Positions 51,385 through 60,986 of a stretch of DNA of 64,000 nucleotides are shown piece after piece (position 1 is the first letter of the stretch; every line of letters begins with the position of its first letter). The stretch comes from Microbulbifer rhizosphaerae. GTDB taxonomy: Bacteria > Pseudomonadota > Gammaproteobacteria > Pseudomonadales > Cellvibrionaceae. Under the pieces are notes generated by a model. That model ran no database searches. It was not told the origin of the DNA and saw only the letters and a list, made by a program, of their open reading frames with translations. Where the stretch lies: NCBI RefSeq assembly GCF_014191725.1, contig NZ_JACHWZ010000021.1, forward strand, positions 34,866-98,865, written 5' to 3'. The translations under genes and the position numbers were made by a program.

Positions 51385-52353
51385 TCAGAGGCTCAACTCC
51401 ACCGCCGGACCCCCTTCATGGAGGCGGCGGATGGCCTCCGCCAGCAGTGGCGCGCAGCTGACCACCTGCAGCTTGTCCGAGCCGTCCGCCTGCGGCAGCG
51501 AATCGGTGACTGCGATCGCCTCCAGCGGCAGCCGGCCGAGCTTTTCCAGGGCGTCGCCGCAAAACTGGCCGTGGCTGGCCAGGGCGAAGATGCGCCTGGC
51601 GCCGCCTTTGTGCATGGCATCCGCGGCTCGGCGGATGGTGCCCCCGCCGGAAATCAGGTCGTCGACGATCAGTACGCTGGCATCGCGCACTTCACCCACC
51701 AGGGTGCCGCCACTCAGTTGGTCCGCGCTGCGGTACTTCTCCACAAAGGCGCTGCCGATTTCCCGCTCCAGGCGCTCGCCCAGCGCCTGGCGGAAAGCCT
51801 CGGCGCGCTTGACCCCGCCCACGTCCGGCGACGCCACCACCAGCGGTCCGTCGTCGTCGCGCAGCTGCGCCTCGGCGAAGTCCACAAACAGCGGCTGCGC
51901 CGGCAGGTGGAGGGTGCGGCAGCGGAAGGCGTTTTCGAACGCGGCCAGGTTGTGTGCGTCCAGGGTCGCCACGCAGTCCGTCCCCGTGTATTCAAACAGC
52001 CCGGCCAGGTATTGGATGGAGAGGGGATCGCGCAGCTTGGTGCGGCGGTCCTTGCGCGCGTAGCAGAGGTAGGGAATCACCGCGCTGACCCGGGCGGCGC
52101 CGGCATCCTTCAGCGCGCCGATAAAGAACAGCAGGCGCACCAGCTTGTCGTTCACGCTGTGTTCGCCATCGCTGTACAGGGACTGCACCAGGTAGACATC
52201 CGCTCCCTCCACGTCGTCCAGGGGGCGCAGCTTGTGCTCGCCATCGACGAAGTCCCGCTCCTCGTGTTCAGCCAGGAGTTCGCCGAGGGCGTCTGCCACC
52301 TTGCGGGCAAAGTCGGCGCCGGAATCCAGGCTAAACAGCTTTAGCGGTGGCAT
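51385..52353 (-). CDS. prs: Ribose-phosphate pyrophosphokinase
   Basis: A 322-aa PRPP synthase. The PRPP-binding loop VLIVDDLISGGGTIRRAA is near residue 224 and the pyrophosphate-binding region YARKDRRTKLRDPLSIQYLAGLFE near residue 98. It makes PRPP for nucleotide salvage, and here it neighbours a phosphoribosyltransferase and a ribonucleotide reductase. It overlaps the hydrolase gene by 23 bases. Other genomes often carry a main prs elsewhere, so this may be a second, condition-specific copy. Confidence 0.9.
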   Translation of the reverse strand: MPPLKLFSLDSGADFARKVADALGELLAEHEERDFVDGEHKLRPLDDVEGADVYLVQSLYSDGEHSVNDKLVRLLFFIGALKDAGAARVSAVIPYLCYARKDRRTKLRDPLSIQYLAGLFEYTGTDCVATLDAHNLAAFENAFRCRTLHLPAQPLFVDFAEAQLRDDDGPLVVASPDVGGVKRAEAFRQALGERLEREIGSAFVEKYRSADQLSGGTLVGEVRDASVLIVDDLISGGGTIRRAADAMHKGGARRIFALASHGQFCGDALEKLGRLPLEAIAVTDSLPQADGSDKLQVVSCAPLLAEAIRRLHEGGPAVELSL

Positions 52354-52996
52354 GGCGCAGGTAGTGCTGAAACCAGTCGATGGCGAGGCGAATCACCTCT
52401 TCCAGTGTACCGGGCTCCTCGAACAGATGAGTGGCACCGCGCACTATCTCCAGGTGCGGATCGTTGGTCATGCACGCCGCCGCGTCACGGTTGAGTTCGA
52501 TCACCTGGAGGTCCTCCCCGCCGACGATCAGCAGGGTTGGCGCCTGCACTTTCGGCAGCGCCTCATCTGCCAGGTCGGGGCGACCGCCGCGGGACACCAC
52601 CGCCCCAACTCGCCGGGGGCGCTCGGCAGCAGCGATCAGCGCCGCCGCGGCGCCGGTGCTGGAGCCGAACAGGCCGCAGTTCAGCTCCGCGGTGTCCGGC
52701 TCACCCGCCGCCCAGTCCACCGCCGCCGCCAGGCGCCGGGCCAGGCGCGGGATATCGAAGCGGAATTCGCGGGTGACCTCGTCGACCCGGTTTTCGTCGG
52801 CGGTGAGCAGGTCGAACAGCAGGGTGCCGATACCCGCCTGGTTCAGCTGCTCCGCCACCATGCGGTTGCGCGGGCTGAAGCGGCTGCTGCCGCTGCCGTG
52901 GGCAAAGAGCACCAGGGACTCCGTACCCGGCGGCAATGAAAGGAATCCCTCCAGCCGTTCACCGGCCGCATCGACGGTTACTTCGCGCTCGCTCAT
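52331..52996 (-). CDS. Alpha/beta hydrolase (dienelactone-hydrolase-like)
   Basis: A 221-aa hydrolase. The nucleophile elbow is LFGSSTGAAAAL (Ser near residue 112), the oxyanion region LVLFAHGSGSSRFSPRN is near residue 29, and the acid and histidine are in LLIVGGEDLQVI and RGATHLFEEPG. Such small hydrolases are found next to phosphoribosyltransferases, with no known shared pathway. The true start is the third of three near-identical ATGAGCGAG sites (52996). Confidence 0.85.
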   Translation of the reverse strand: MSEREVTVDAAGERLEGFLSLPPGTESLVLFAHGSGSSRFSPRNRMVAEQLNQAGIGTLLFDLLTADENRVDEVTREFRFDIPRLARRLAAAVDWAAGEPDTAELNCGLFGSSTGAAAALIAAAERPRRVGAVVSRGGRPDLADEALPKVQAPTLLIVGGEDLQVIELNRDAAACMTNDPHLEIVRGATHLFEEPGTLEEVIRLAIDWFQHYLRHATAKAV

Positions 52997-53058
52997 GGCT
53001 CTACATCCTCCGCCTCGCTCATGGCTGATCCTCCCGCCTCGCTCATGGCTGTTCCTCC
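52989..53058. repeat. Three tandem copies of a start-codon context
   Basis: GCTCATGGCT occurs at 52991, 53017 and 53041 (spacing 26 and 24). On the minus strand each gives GCCATGAGCGAG behind GGAGG-like bases. Confidence 0.85.
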
Positions 53059-53693
53059 GCCTCGCGCATCATCGCGATCACCTGTTCGTCGCTCAGTTGG
53101 GAGAAGTCGCGATACCAGGCGCCGATTGCCCAGAAGGCTTCCGGGGTCATCAGGCATTCCACCTTGTCCGCCAGGGAGGAAAACCGCCGCAATGTTTCGG
53201 GTGGCGCCACCGGCACCGCCAGTACCAGGGATGCGGGTTTCTGCTCGCGCACCGCGCGCGCCGCCGCCTCCATGGTGGCACCGGTGGCGATGCCGTCGTC
53301 CACCAGGATCACGCAGCGGTCCTTGAGCTCCGGCCAGGGCCTGTCGCCGCGGTAGCGCCCCGCGCGCCGCTCCAGTTCCCGCTGTTCCTCGCGGGCCACT
53401 TCCTCCAACGCCTCATCGCTGACACCGCAGCTGCGTATCACTTCTTCGTTGAGTACCCGCGCGTGGCTGGTGATGGCCCCCATGGCCAGCTCCTTGTGGC
53501 CGGGCACCCCCAGTTTGCGCACCAGTATCAGATCCAGCGGCGCCTTCAGCGCGCGCGCCACCTCCAGGCCCACGGGTACGCCGCCGCGGGGCAGCGCGAG
53601 GACGATCAGGTCTTTGCGGTCACCAAAAGAGTGGCGGAGAGATTCAGCCAGCTGACGGCCGGCCTCGGTGCGGTTCTCGAAGGGCGTCATCAC
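53043..53693 (-). CDS. Phosphoribosyltransferase-family protein
   Basis: A 216-aa protein with the PRPP-binding loop VILVDDGIATGATMEAA (near residue 128) and a conserved N-terminal IVLALPRGGVPVGLEVARAL with VRKLGVPGHKELAMG. This group often pairs with a hydrolase like the one just downstream, and is sometimes found fused to it. The base substrate is not clear. Its stop overlaps the first of three tandem ATGAGC sites. Confidence 0.88.
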   Translation of the reverse strand: MMTPFENRTEAGRQLAESLRHSFGDRKDLIVLALPRGGVPVGLEVARALKAPLDLILVRKLGVPGHKELAMGAITSHARVLNEEVIRSCGVSDEALEEVAREEQRELERRAGRYRGDRPWPELKDRCVILVDDGIATGATMEAAARAVREQKPASLVLAVPVAPPETLRRFSSLADKVECLMTPEAFWAIGAWYRDFSQLSDEQVIAMMREAEEQP

Positions 53694-53768
53694 AACCCGG
53701 CCCTCGTACAGCTCATTGAGTGGTCGATAAAACTAGACTAGCAAACAGGCGCCTTAGAAATCCGACTT

Positions 53769-54779
53769 ATGACAGATTTCCCCGTGAAGACACCGGGCTT
53801 AAGCGAGAAGACCCGCTTCCTGCTCTCGCCCACCAGCTACCCGGAGGGCGCCCGTCGGGTGGAACTGGTGGAAACCCATATGGCACGGGTATTCCTGACC
53901 GAGCGCTTCGCCTACAAAATGAAAAAGCCGGTGCGCTCCAGCTATCTGGATTTCAGCACCCTGGAAAAGCGCTACGGCGACTGTCGCGAGGAGCTGCGCC
54001 TGAACCGACGCCTGACCGATGGCGTCTACCTGGATGTATTGGCCCTGCGACTGACTGCGGAGAACCAGCTGACCCTGGGCGGACCCGGGGCGCCAGTGGA
54101 GTGGCTGGTAAAGATGCGCCGACTGCCGGAGGAGGCCAGCCTGCCCCGCCGCATCGACAGTACCACGGCGGAAACCCTCGCCCCCCTGCTGCGGCGCCTG
54201 TGCGATTTCTACCGCACCGCCGAAGTGATTCCATTGATTGGGAAGCAATACCTGGAGCGCCTGCGCCGCCACTGCGAGCAGCTGCGCAGGGATTTGCTGG
54301 CGCCGGAACTGGGGCTGGCGAAGGAAGAGATAGAAGATATCGCGCGGGCACTGCTGGCCTTTATCCGGCACCAGCCGGAACTGCTGGCCCGGCGCGCGGA
54401 CGGCGGGAAAATCGTCGAGGGCCACGGCGACCTGCGCCCGGAGCACTGCTTCCTGACCGACCCGCCACAGATCATCGACTGCCTGGAATTCAGCCGCTCC
54501 CTGCGCTGCCTGGACCCGGTGGACGAACTGGGCTACCTGGCACTGGAGTGCGAGCTGCTGGGGCGAAAGGATCTGGGAGAGGTGCTGCTGGAGGGTTACT
54601 GCCGTGACGCCGGCGACGAGGTCCCGGAAGCGCTGCTGCGCTTCTACAAAGGCCGCCGCGCCTTCCTGCGCGCGCAGCTGGCGGCGGCGCACCTTCAGGA
54701 CGGCGAGGTGCCCGAACCGGACAAATGGCGGCGCAAGACCCGCGACTACCTGGACGCTGCGTTGGCCTATTGCAGATAA
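53769..54779 (+). CDS. COG2187 kinase-like protein (APH fold)
   Basis: A 336-aa protein with an aminoglycoside-phosphotransferase-type fold: AYKMKKPVRSSYLDF for the ATP-binding lysine and GHGDLRPEHCFLTDPPQIIDCLEFS for the catalytic and metal-binding loop (residues ~218-240). COG2187 members are often fused to a P-loop ATPase; that domain is absent here. It is divergent from the phosphoribosyltransferase with 75 bp between. A drug-resistance role is not implied by the fold. Confidence 0.8.
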   Translation: MTDFPVKTPGLSEKTRFLLSPTSYPEGARRVELVETHMARVFLTERFAYKMKKPVRSSYLDFSTLEKRYGDCREELRLNRRLTDGVYLDVLALRLTAENQLTLGGPGAPVEWLVKMRRLPEEASLPRRIDSTTAETLAPLLRRLCDFYRTAEVIPLIGKQYLERLRRHCEQLRRDLLAPELGLAKEEIEDIARALLAFIRHQPELLARRADGGKIVEGHGDLRPEHCFLTDPPQIIDCLEFSRSLRCLDPVDELGYLALECELLGRKDLGEVLLEGYCRDAGDEVPEALLRFYKGRRAFLRAQLAAAHLQDGEVPEPDKWRRKTRDYLDAALAYCR

Positions 54780-54811
54780 AAAAACACCCCGGGCTTGGGG
54801 GGGCACCGGGG
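54778..54811 (-). terminator. Terminator-like hairpin between the kinase gene and polA
   Basis: Minus strand: CCCCGG-13 nt-CCGGGG followed by TGTTTTTTT. It could end the polA transcript after it crosses the repeats. Confidence 0.6.
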
Positions 54812-54943
54812 CGAAACATCTGACTTCCTTGGGGGATGATGACGCATTCCAACGATCTTGCCTGTTTAGAGAGCCTGCCGCCGGAACGGTTCCCCAAAAA
54901 TCGTAAAAAAAAGAAAATTTTTTATCTGCGGGAATGAGTATCT

Positions 54944-55005
54944 GTAGGAGCGGCCGCTGGCCGCGATCGATCTCGCGCATGATCGTGGCCAGCGGCCGCT
55001 CCTAC
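54944..55005. repeat. Class A palindromic repeat (copy A6)
   Basis: Complete arms GTAGGAGCGGCCGCTGGCC and complement. The gap 54780-55210 has no gene; it holds a terminator, A6, a hairpin (AAAAGGGGGCA 55006-55016 with TGCCCCTTTT 55053-55062) and A7. Confidence 0.88.
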
Positions 55006-55098
55006 AAAAGGGGGCAGTTCCTTTGGCGGCACCGCGCACGGCGGTAGAACAATGCCCCTTTTGAGGATGCATTTCTCTTCCCTCTCTACAGAGCCCTC

Positions 55099-55185
55099 GT
55101 AGGAGCGGCCCATGGCCGCGATCGATCCCGCTACGTAGCGCGTACGATCGCGGCCAACGGCGGATGGCCGCCCCGCCGCTCCTAC
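55099..55185. repeat. Class A palindromic repeat with insert (copy A7)
   Basis: Arms GTAGGAGCGGCCCATGGCC and GCCGCTCCTAC, with about 15 extra bases (CGGATGGCCGCCCCG) in the right arm. Confidence 0.85.
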
Positions 55186-55210
55186 AGACAACGGGAAGCG
55201 GGCGGGGCCG

Positions 55211-57940
55211 CTAGTGCGCCTCGTCCCAGTTGGCCCCCCGCCCCAGGTCCACAATCAGCGGCACTGCCAGCTTGGCAGCGCCCTGCATCAACCCGGTGAT
55301 GCCTTCGCTTACCCGCGCGGCCTCATCCTCCGGAACTTCCAGCACCAGTTCGTCGTGCACCTGCATGATCAGCTTGCTGGCCAGCTTTTGTTCCGCCAGC
55401 CAGGCGTCCACGGTGATCATCGCGCGCTTGATGATGTCCGCGGCACTGCCCTGCATGGGCGCGTTGATCGCGGTGCGCTCGGCGGCCTGGCGTTGCATGG
55501 CGTTGCGGGAGTTGATTTCCGGCAGGTAGAGCCGGCGGCCGAATAGGGTTTCCACATAGCCCTTTTCCGCCGCCTGCTTGCGGGTGCTGTCCATATACTG
55601 TCGCACGCCGGGATAGCGCTCGAAATAGCGCTCGATATAGGTCTGGGCGTCGGCGCGGGGGATGCCCAGCTGCTTGGCCAGGCCGAAGGCGGACATGCCG
55701 TAGATCAGCCCGAAGTTGATCGCCTTGGCGCGGCGGCGCTGCTCGCCGTCGACTGCCTCCGGCGCCACCTCGAACACCTCGGCGGCGGTGGCGCGGTGAA
55801 TGTCGGCCCCCTGGGCAAAGGCATCCACCAGTCCCTTGTCGCCGGACAGGTGCGCCATGATGCGCAGCTCGATCTGCGAGTAGTCCGCGGCGATGATCAC
55901 GCGGCCCTCGGGGGCCACGAACGCCTGGCGGATGCGCCGGCCCTCCTCGGTGCGGATGGGGATATTCTGCAAATTCGGATCGCTGGAGGAAAGCCGTCCC
56001 GTAGCCGCCACCGCCTGGTGGTAGGAGGTGTGCACGCGGCCACTGGCAGGATCGATCATCAGCGGCAGTTTGTCGGTGTAGGTGTTTTTCAGTTTCGCCA
56101 GGCCCCGGTATTGCATGATCAGCGCCGGCAGCTCGTGGCTGTGGGCCAGTTCCTGCAGCACCGGCTCGGCGGTTGAGGGGGCGCCCTTGGGAGTTTTCTT
56201 GATCACCGGGATCAGCAGTTTCTCGAACAGGATGGTGCCCAGCTGCTTGGTGGAGCCGAGGTTGAATTCCTCACCGGCGACGATAAAGGCCTGCTGCTCC
56301 ACGTCGCGCATTTTCTTTTCCAGTTCCCCGCTCTGTTTGGCGAGCATCGCGGCGTCGATATAGGTGCCGTAACGCTCCATGCGCGCGAGCACCGGAACCA
56401 ACGGCATCTCGATTTCGTCCAGCACCTTTTCCAGGGAGGGCTCGCGGGCCAGGCGCGTGCTCAGCTCATTGTGCAGACGCAGGGTGATGTCGGCATCCTC
56501 GGCGGCGTAGGGCCCGGCCTTTTCCAGCTCTATCTGGTTGAAGGTGAGCTGCTTGGCCCCCTTGCCGGCGATGTCCTCGAAATGCACCGTGTGCTCGCCC
56601 AGGTACTTGAGCGCGAGACTGTCCATATCGTGCCGGCTGGCGGTGCTGTCGAGCACGTAGGATTCGAGCATGGTATCGCGGTAAACGCCGCGCAGTTGGA
56701 TGTCGCAGCCGGCGAGGATATGGCTGTCGTATTTCAGGTGTTGCCCGACTTTTTTCTGCGCCGGGTCCTCGAGCAGCGGCCGGAGTTTTTCCAACACCGT
56801 TTCCATTGGCAGTTGGTCCGGCGCGCCCATATAGTCGTGGGCCAGGGGCACATAGGCGGCCTCCTGGGGTTCCACGGCGAAGGACAGGCCCACCAGCCGG
56901 GCTTGCATATAGTTGAGGCTGGTGGTCTCGGTATCGAAGGCGAAAACTTCCGAGTTTTTCAGTTTTTCCAGCCAGCGGTCGAAATCCCCCATATCGGTGA
57001 TGATTTCATAATTCCGCTCGGCGGCAGCCTGCTGTGCCACTTCCTGTACGCTGTCGCCATCCAGTTCCTCCAGCCAGCCGCGGAATTCCAGTTCACCGTA
57101 GAGCTGCTTGAGTTGTTCCTTGTGCGGTTCGCCGTGGTGCAGGTCCCGGGGATGGACCGGCATTTCCACATCGGTCTTTATGGTGGCGAGCTTGTAGGAT
57201 AGCTCCGCGGCCTCGCGGTGTTCGGCCATTTTCTTGCCGAGAGTTTTCGCTCCGCGAAAACTTAATGATGCTATCGCGTCCAGGTTGGCATAGATGTTCT
57301 TCAAGCTACCGAGATTCTGCAGCAGACCCAGCGCGGTTTTCTCGCCGACACCGGGAACTCCGGGGATGTTGTCGGACTTGTCGCCCATCAGGGCGAGGAA
57401 GTCGATAATCAGCTCCGGGCCCACGCCGAACTTCTCTCTTACACCTTCGCTGTCAAGCGAAGTGTTGGACATGGTGTTCACCAGGGTGATGCCCGGGCGC
57501 ACCAGCTGCGCCATGTCCTTGTCGCCGGTGGAGATAATCACCTCCTGTCCCTCCCGGAGAGCTTCAAGGGCAAGCGTTCCGATCACATCGTCCGCCTCCA
57601 CGCCGTCGATCACCAGCCGCGGCAGGCCCATGGCATCGATCAGGTCATGGATCGGCTGTATCTGCTCGCGCAGGTCGTCGGGCATGGGCGGGCGGTGGGA
57701 TTTGTACTCGGCGAAGAGCTCGTCGCGGAAGGTCTTGCCCTTCGCATCGAACACCACCGCGACGGTGCTGTCCGGATGCTCCTTGAGGTGACGACGCAGC
57801 ATGCTGATCACCCCGCGCACCGCGCCGGTGGGGTTGCCCTTGCTGGTGGCCAGCGGCGGCAGGGCGTGGAAGGCACGGTAGAGATAGGAGGAGCCGTCCA
57901 CCAGGATCAGTGGTGGTCGATTGGACTGGTTTTTACTCAT
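55211..57940 (-). CDS. polA: DNA polymerase I
   Basis: A 909-aa protein from the ATG at 57940; the longer frame beyond is noncoding. Residues 1-290 are the 5' nuclease ([58 protein letters not shown]). Residues ~320-510 are a proofreading domain with its acidic residues intact ([27 protein letters not shown]). Residues 510-909 are the polymerase with motif [19 protein letters not shown], motif [21 protein letters not shown] and motif [12 protein letters not shown]. It fills gaps in repair and Okazaki processing. Confidence 0.97.
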   Translation of the reverse strand: MSKNQSNRPPLILVDGSSYLYRAFHALPPLATSKGNPTGAVRGVISMLRRHLKEHPDSTVAVVFDAKGKTFRDELFAEYKSHRPPMPDDLREQIQPIHDLIDAMGLPRLVIDGVEADDVIGTLALEALREGQEVIISTGDKDMAQLVRPGITLVNTMSNTSLDSEGVREKFGVGPELIIDFLALMGDKSDNIPGVPGVGEKTALGLLQNLGSLKNIYANLDAIASLSFRGAKTLGKKMAEHREAAELSYKLATIKTDVEMPVHPRDLHHGEPHKEQLKQLYGELEFRGWLEELDGDSVQEVAQQAAAERNYEIITDMGDFDRWLEKLKNSEVFAFDTETTSLNYMQARLVGLSFAVEPQEAAYVPLAHDYMGAPDQLPMETVLEKLRPLLEDPAQKKVGQHLKYDSHILAGCDIQLRGVYRDTMLESYVLDSTASRHDMDSLALKYLGEHTVHFEDIAGKGAKQLTFNQIELEKAGPYAAEDADITLRLHNELSTRLAREPSLEKVLDEIEMPLVPVLARMERYGTYIDAAMLAKQSGELEKKMRDVEQQAFIVAGEEFNLGSTKQLGTILFEKLLIPVIKKTPKGAPSTAEPVLQELAHSHELPALIMQYRGLAKLKNTYTDKLPLMIDPASGRVHTSYHQAVAATGRLSSSDPNLQNIPIRTEEGRRIRQAFVAPEGRVIIAADYSQIELRIMAHLSGDKGLVDAFAQGADIHRATAAEVFEVAPEAVDGEQRRRAKAINFGLIYGMSAFGLAKQLGIPRADAQTYIERYFERYPGVRQYMDSTRKQAAEKGYVETLFGRRLYLPEINSRNAMQRQAAERTAINAPMQGSAADIIKRAMITVDAWLAEQKLASKLIMQVHDELVLEVPEDEAARVSEGITGLMQGAAKLAVPLIVDLGRGANWDEAH

Positions 57941-57983
57941 AGTGATTCTGTACTGAAAAATTTTTTCCCGACGGGTTAATCCT

Positions 57984-58021
57984 TCCGCACACGGATGTGC
58001 GGATATTGGCCGCAGGCCAAT
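57984..58021. repeat. Two perfect palindromes between polA and znuA
   Basis: TCCGCACA-CGGA-TGTGCGGA (57984-58003) and ATTGGCC-GCA-GGCCAAT (58005-58021). They lie just past the znuA stop and before polA. Confidence 0.85.
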
Positions 58022-58043
58022 GTCAGGTCGATAGCATACCCGC

Positions 58044-58898
58044 TTAGCGGTCGGGAATCTGCGCCAGGCAGCTGCGCGCGTCCGCCAGCAGCTGCTCAAC
58101 CAGCGCCTGGTAATCGGCATCCGCCGGCAGGTTGGTGGCGAGCGGGTCCAGGGTGGCGTAGCGCAGGCCGAGGTTGGCGGCGATCTGCCGATCGCGGTTG
58201 TTGGCGGGCACCTCGCCGAACAGGCAGCCATCCCCGACACCGCGCAGTTCCAGCAGGGTTTTGGCACCGCGGCGGCTGAAGCTGCTGTCACTCAGGGCCA
58301 GGGTCTTCACCCCGGCGGGGCCGAAGAAGTGACCGTAGGCATCGTGGGTCACCGCCACCGGCACGTCCCGGTAACCCCAGAGCGCCCGCTCCAGCACTTT
58401 CTGCAGGTTGGCCATACGGCGGGAGAAATCCCGCGCGCGGCCGCGGTACACCTCCGCCTGCTGCGGCTGCAACTGCGCCAACCGCTCGGCAATCTGCGCC
58501 GCGATCACCGCGGCGTTGCGCGGGCGCAGCCATAGGTGAGCGTCATTCACCGAGGCCCCGGAATACTCGTAGCCATTTGCCTCCAGAAGCTGCAGCTGGC
58601 GCTCCGCCGGCAGCAGCGCCATCTGTTTCGCCAGCACATCCTCCAGCTGCGGCCCCACCCAGACCACCAGCAGTGCCCGTTCCAGGGCCGCACGGTCCGC
58701 CACACTGGGCGCGTAGTGGTGGGGGTCGCCGTTGGCGATCAGCGCGCGCACCGGCAGTTCCGGCCCGGCGATCTCCCGCGCGATCAGCGCCAGTGGGCGC
58801 ACACTGACCAACAACTCTCCGCCCTGCGGCCGGGGCTCGCCGCAGGCGGTGACGACAATCGACAGGAGTACAACAAAAAAGCGCTTGGCGGACTTCAT
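58044..58898 (-). CDS. znuA: Zinc ABC transporter substrate-binding lipoprotein
   Basis: A 284-aa cluster A-I solute-binding protein. The leader ends in a lipobox, VVTACGE, so it is a periplasmic lipoprotein. Metal ligands are likely the histidines in [19 protein letters not shown] and [10 protein letters not shown], plus an acidic residue near the C-terminus. It is shorter than E. coli ZnuA and lacks the His-rich loop. I chose the ATG at 58898; a GTG at 58907 is possible. It is divergent from znuCB across a palindrome array. Confidence 0.87.
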   Translation of the reverse strand: MKSAKRFFVVLLSIVVTACGEPRPQGGELLVSVRPLALIAREIAGPELPVRALIANGDPHHYAPSVADRAALERALLVVWVGPQLEDVLAKQMALLPAERQLQLLEANGYEYSGASVNDAHLWLRPRNAAVIAAQIAERLAQLQPQQAEVYRGRARDFSRRMANLQKVLERALWGYRDVPVAVTHDAYGHFFGPAGVKTLALSDSSFSRRGAKTLLELRGVGDGCLFGEVPANNRDRQIAANLGLRYATLDPLATNLPADADYQALVEQLLADARSCLAQIPDR

Positions 58899-58943
58899 CT
58901 GGCTCACGGGTTGGCAAAAGGAATGCGATGATATATTACCCGG

Positions 58944-59171
58944 CGACCAAATAGATCATCCCTGATCTATTTGGTCGTCGCCCGCGAAATGCTGGCGCAC
59001 AAAATCGTCGGGAACGATTTTGGTCAGCTTTAGCTGACCCGCAGGGCGAAACCCAGGGAGGGGTTTCGCAGATGCGCGGATCTGCTAGTATTTCGCGGGC
59101 TCGCGCCGGCCTGCGGCCGGCGGCGGCACGTCCCTGCGCCGCATTATTAACCCGACGCGCGGGTTAATAAT
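58944..59171. repeat. Array of eight different perfect palindromes between znuA and znuC
   Basis: In order: CGACCAAATAGATCA-4-complement (58944-58977); an outer pair GCCCGCGAAAT/ATTTCGCGGGC (58980-58990, 59090-59100) enclosing AAAATCGT-5-ACGATTTT (59001-59021), GGTCAGCT-2-AGCTGACC (59022-59039), GCGAAACCC-6-GGGTTTCGC (59046-59069) and GCAGAT-6-ATCTGC (59068-59085); then CGCCGGCC-3-GGCCGGCG (59104-59122) and ATTATTAACCCG-5-CGGGTTAATAAT (59143-59171). All arms are exact. Confidence 0.92.
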
Positions 59172-59223
59172 AACACCCAGCTTTCACCTGCCAGTCATAC
59201 ACCTTCCCGCGGAGATTTTCCCC

Positions 59224-59982
59224 CTGAGTCAGACCGAGCCGCTAATCACCGCCGAGAACCTGGGCCTGGAAATCGCCGGGCGGCAGTTGCTGCAGGATAT
59301 CAACCTGGCGCTGCAACCGGGGGAAATCGTCACCGTGATCGGCCCCAACGGCGCCGGCAAGACCACCCTGCTGCGCCTGTTGCTGGGCCTGAGCAAGCCC
59401 ACCACTGGCAAGGTCTGGCGCCGCCCCGGCCTGGGCCTGGGCTATATGCCGCAGCGGCTGCAGATCGACCCCTCCATGCCCATGTCGGTGGCGCGCTTCC
59501 TGCAGCTGGGCCAGCCGCAGGTCGACGTGCGCGAGGCGCTCTCGCGGGTGGGGGCGGACCGGCTGGCGGACACCGGCCTGGCGGAACTCTCCGGCGGCGA
59601 GATGCAGCGGGTACTGCTGGCCCGCGCCGCCTCGCGCAAGCCGCAGCTGCTGGTGCTGGACGAGCCCACCCAGGGGGTGGACCTGGGCGGCCAGGGGGAG
59701 GTCTACCGGCTGATCGCCGCGCTGCGGGACGAACTGGGCTGCGGGGTGCTGCTGGTCTCCCACGACCTGCACCTGGTGATGGCGGCCACCGACAAGGTGC
59801 TGTGCATCAACCAGCATATCTGCTGCGAAGGCCTCCCGGAGCAGGTGAGCCGCGACCCTGCCTACCTGGAACTGTTCGGCGACAAGGTGGTGCCCTATAC
59901 CCACCAGCACAACCACGAACACGATTTCGGCGGCGATATCCTTCATCCACATTCACACGATCAGGACGAGCACAAGCAGTGA
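59224..59982 (+). CDS. znuC: Zinc ABC transporter ATP-binding protein, likely CTG start
   Basis: A 252-aa ATPase: Walker A GPNGAGKTTLL, signature ELSGGEMQRVLLARA, Walker B LLVLDEPTQGVDL and a switch histidine in LVSHDLHLV. The C-terminus is rich in histidine (HQHNHEHDF, HPHSHDQDEH), as in ZnuC. A normal N-terminus (SQTEPLITAENLGLEIAGRQLL) reads from a CTG at 59224 with GGAG nine bases upstream. No ATG or GTG is in frame; the nearest alternative, TTG 59287, would remove the first beta strand. It is coupled to znuB by overlap. Confidence 0.88.
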   Translation: MSQTEPLITAENLGLEIAGRQLLQDINLALQPGEIVTVIGPNGAGKTTLLRLLLGLSKPTTGKVWRRPGLGLGYMPQRLQIDPSMPMSVARFLQLGQPQVDVREALSRVGADRLADTGLAELSGGEMQRVLLARAASRKPQLLVLDEPTQGVDLGGQGEVYRLIAALRDELGCGVLLVSHDLHLVMAATDKVLCINQHICCEGLPEQVSRDPAYLELFGDKVVPYTHQHNHEHDFGGDILHPHSHDQDEHKQ

Positions 59983-60782
59983 CCCAGCTCAGCGAACTCT
60001 TGCAGACCCAGTTTCTCTGGTTCGCCCTGGCCGCCGGCCTGCTGGTGGCACTGGTGAGCGGCCCCCTGGGCTGCTTCGCGGTATGGCGGCGCATGGCCTA
60101 CTTCGGAGACACCCTGGCCCACTCGGCGCTGCTCGGCGTGACCCTGGGATTTATCCTGCAGATCCAACCCACCATCGCCGTGGGCGCCAGCTGCTGTGCA
60201 CTGGCAATACTGCTGGTTTACTTGCAGCGCCGGCAGAAGCTCTCAGTGGATACGCTGCTCGGCATCCTCTCCCACTCCATGCTCGCGCTGGGTATCGTCA
60301 CTGTGAGCCTGTTCGGCATTAACGTCGATTTGCTATCACTACTGCTCGGCGATCTGCTCGCGGTGGGCGGCCAGGACCTGGTATTAATGGCGATCGCTGC
60401 CGCTGTGATCGCCACGCTGTTGTATTTCCTGTGGGAGAAACTGCTGGCCTTTACCCTGCACGAGGAACTGGCCGCGGTGGAAGGCGTACCGGTGGAAAAA
60501 ACCCGCCTGGCGCTGATGCTGATGCTGGCTCTGCTGATCGCCATCGCCATGAAGGTGGTGGGCATACTGCTGATCACCGCCCTGCTGATTATCCCCGCCG
60601 CCAGCGCCCGCCGGCTCTCGCGTACGCCGGAGCAGATGGCCATCTTCGCATCTGCAATCGGCTGCTGCGCAGTAATTTTCGGATTGCTGGCGTCGATTCT
60701 TTGGGATACCCCGGCGGGCCCCTCGATTGTGCTCGCAGCCGGCGTATTATTTCTGGCTGCCCAGTTGCGCCCAAACCGGTGA
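59979..60782 (+). CDS. znuB: Zinc ABC transporter permease
   Basis: A 267-aa inner-membrane permease of the metal ABC-3 family with seven to eight helices: FLWFALAAGLLVALVSGPLGCFAVWRRMAYFGDTLAHSALLG at the N-terminus, VDTLLGILSHSMLALGIV, and the conserved MKVVGILLITALLIIPAASARRLSRTPEQM. It starts with GTG at 59979 overlapping the znuC stop (GTGA). It moves zinc delivered by ZnuA into the cytoplasm. Confidence 0.93.
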   Translation: MTQLSELLQTQFLWFALAAGLLVALVSGPLGCFAVWRRMAYFGDTLAHSALLGVTLGFILQIQPTIAVGASCCALAILLVYLQRRQKLSVDTLLGILSHSMLALGIVTVSLFGINVDLLSLLLGDLLAVGGQDLVLMAIAAAVIATLLYFLWEKLLAFTLHEELAAVEGVPVEKTRLALMLMLALLIAIAMKVVGILLITALLIIPAASARRLSRTPEQMAIFASAIGCCAVIFGLLASILWDTPAGPSIVLAAGVLFLAAQLRPNR

Positions 60783-60794
60783 AGGTTATCCCAA

Positions 60795-60986
60795 CTCAAG
60801 TTTCGGAGTTCGCGGAACCAGCCTTAGTGCTGTTGAGCCATGGATCGCACCCTGTGGGGGCCAGCCCTGCTGGCGAATAATGCGTTGCCATTTAGCACCT
60901 TCTTTTCGCCTGCTGGGCAGGCTCCCACAGCAGACACAGTGCACGACCAGGCGACACGACGCCTTGATCTGAACACCGAAACTTGA
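60795..60986. repeat. Class C repeat (C2) enclosing a class B variant (B7)
   Basis: TCAAGTTTCGG (60796-60806) and CCGAAACTTGA (60976-60986) flank a class B variant, GTGGGGGCCAGCCCTGCTGG...GCTCCCAC (60854-60928). The remaining gap to 61248 shows no gene; it should hold the receptor promoter. Confidence 0.8.

Noticed and set aside
58921..58943. Possible Zur box upstream of znuA (GATGATATATTACC)
   Set aside because: Fewer than about two thirds of positions match the gammaproteobacterial Zur dyad; too weak to call.
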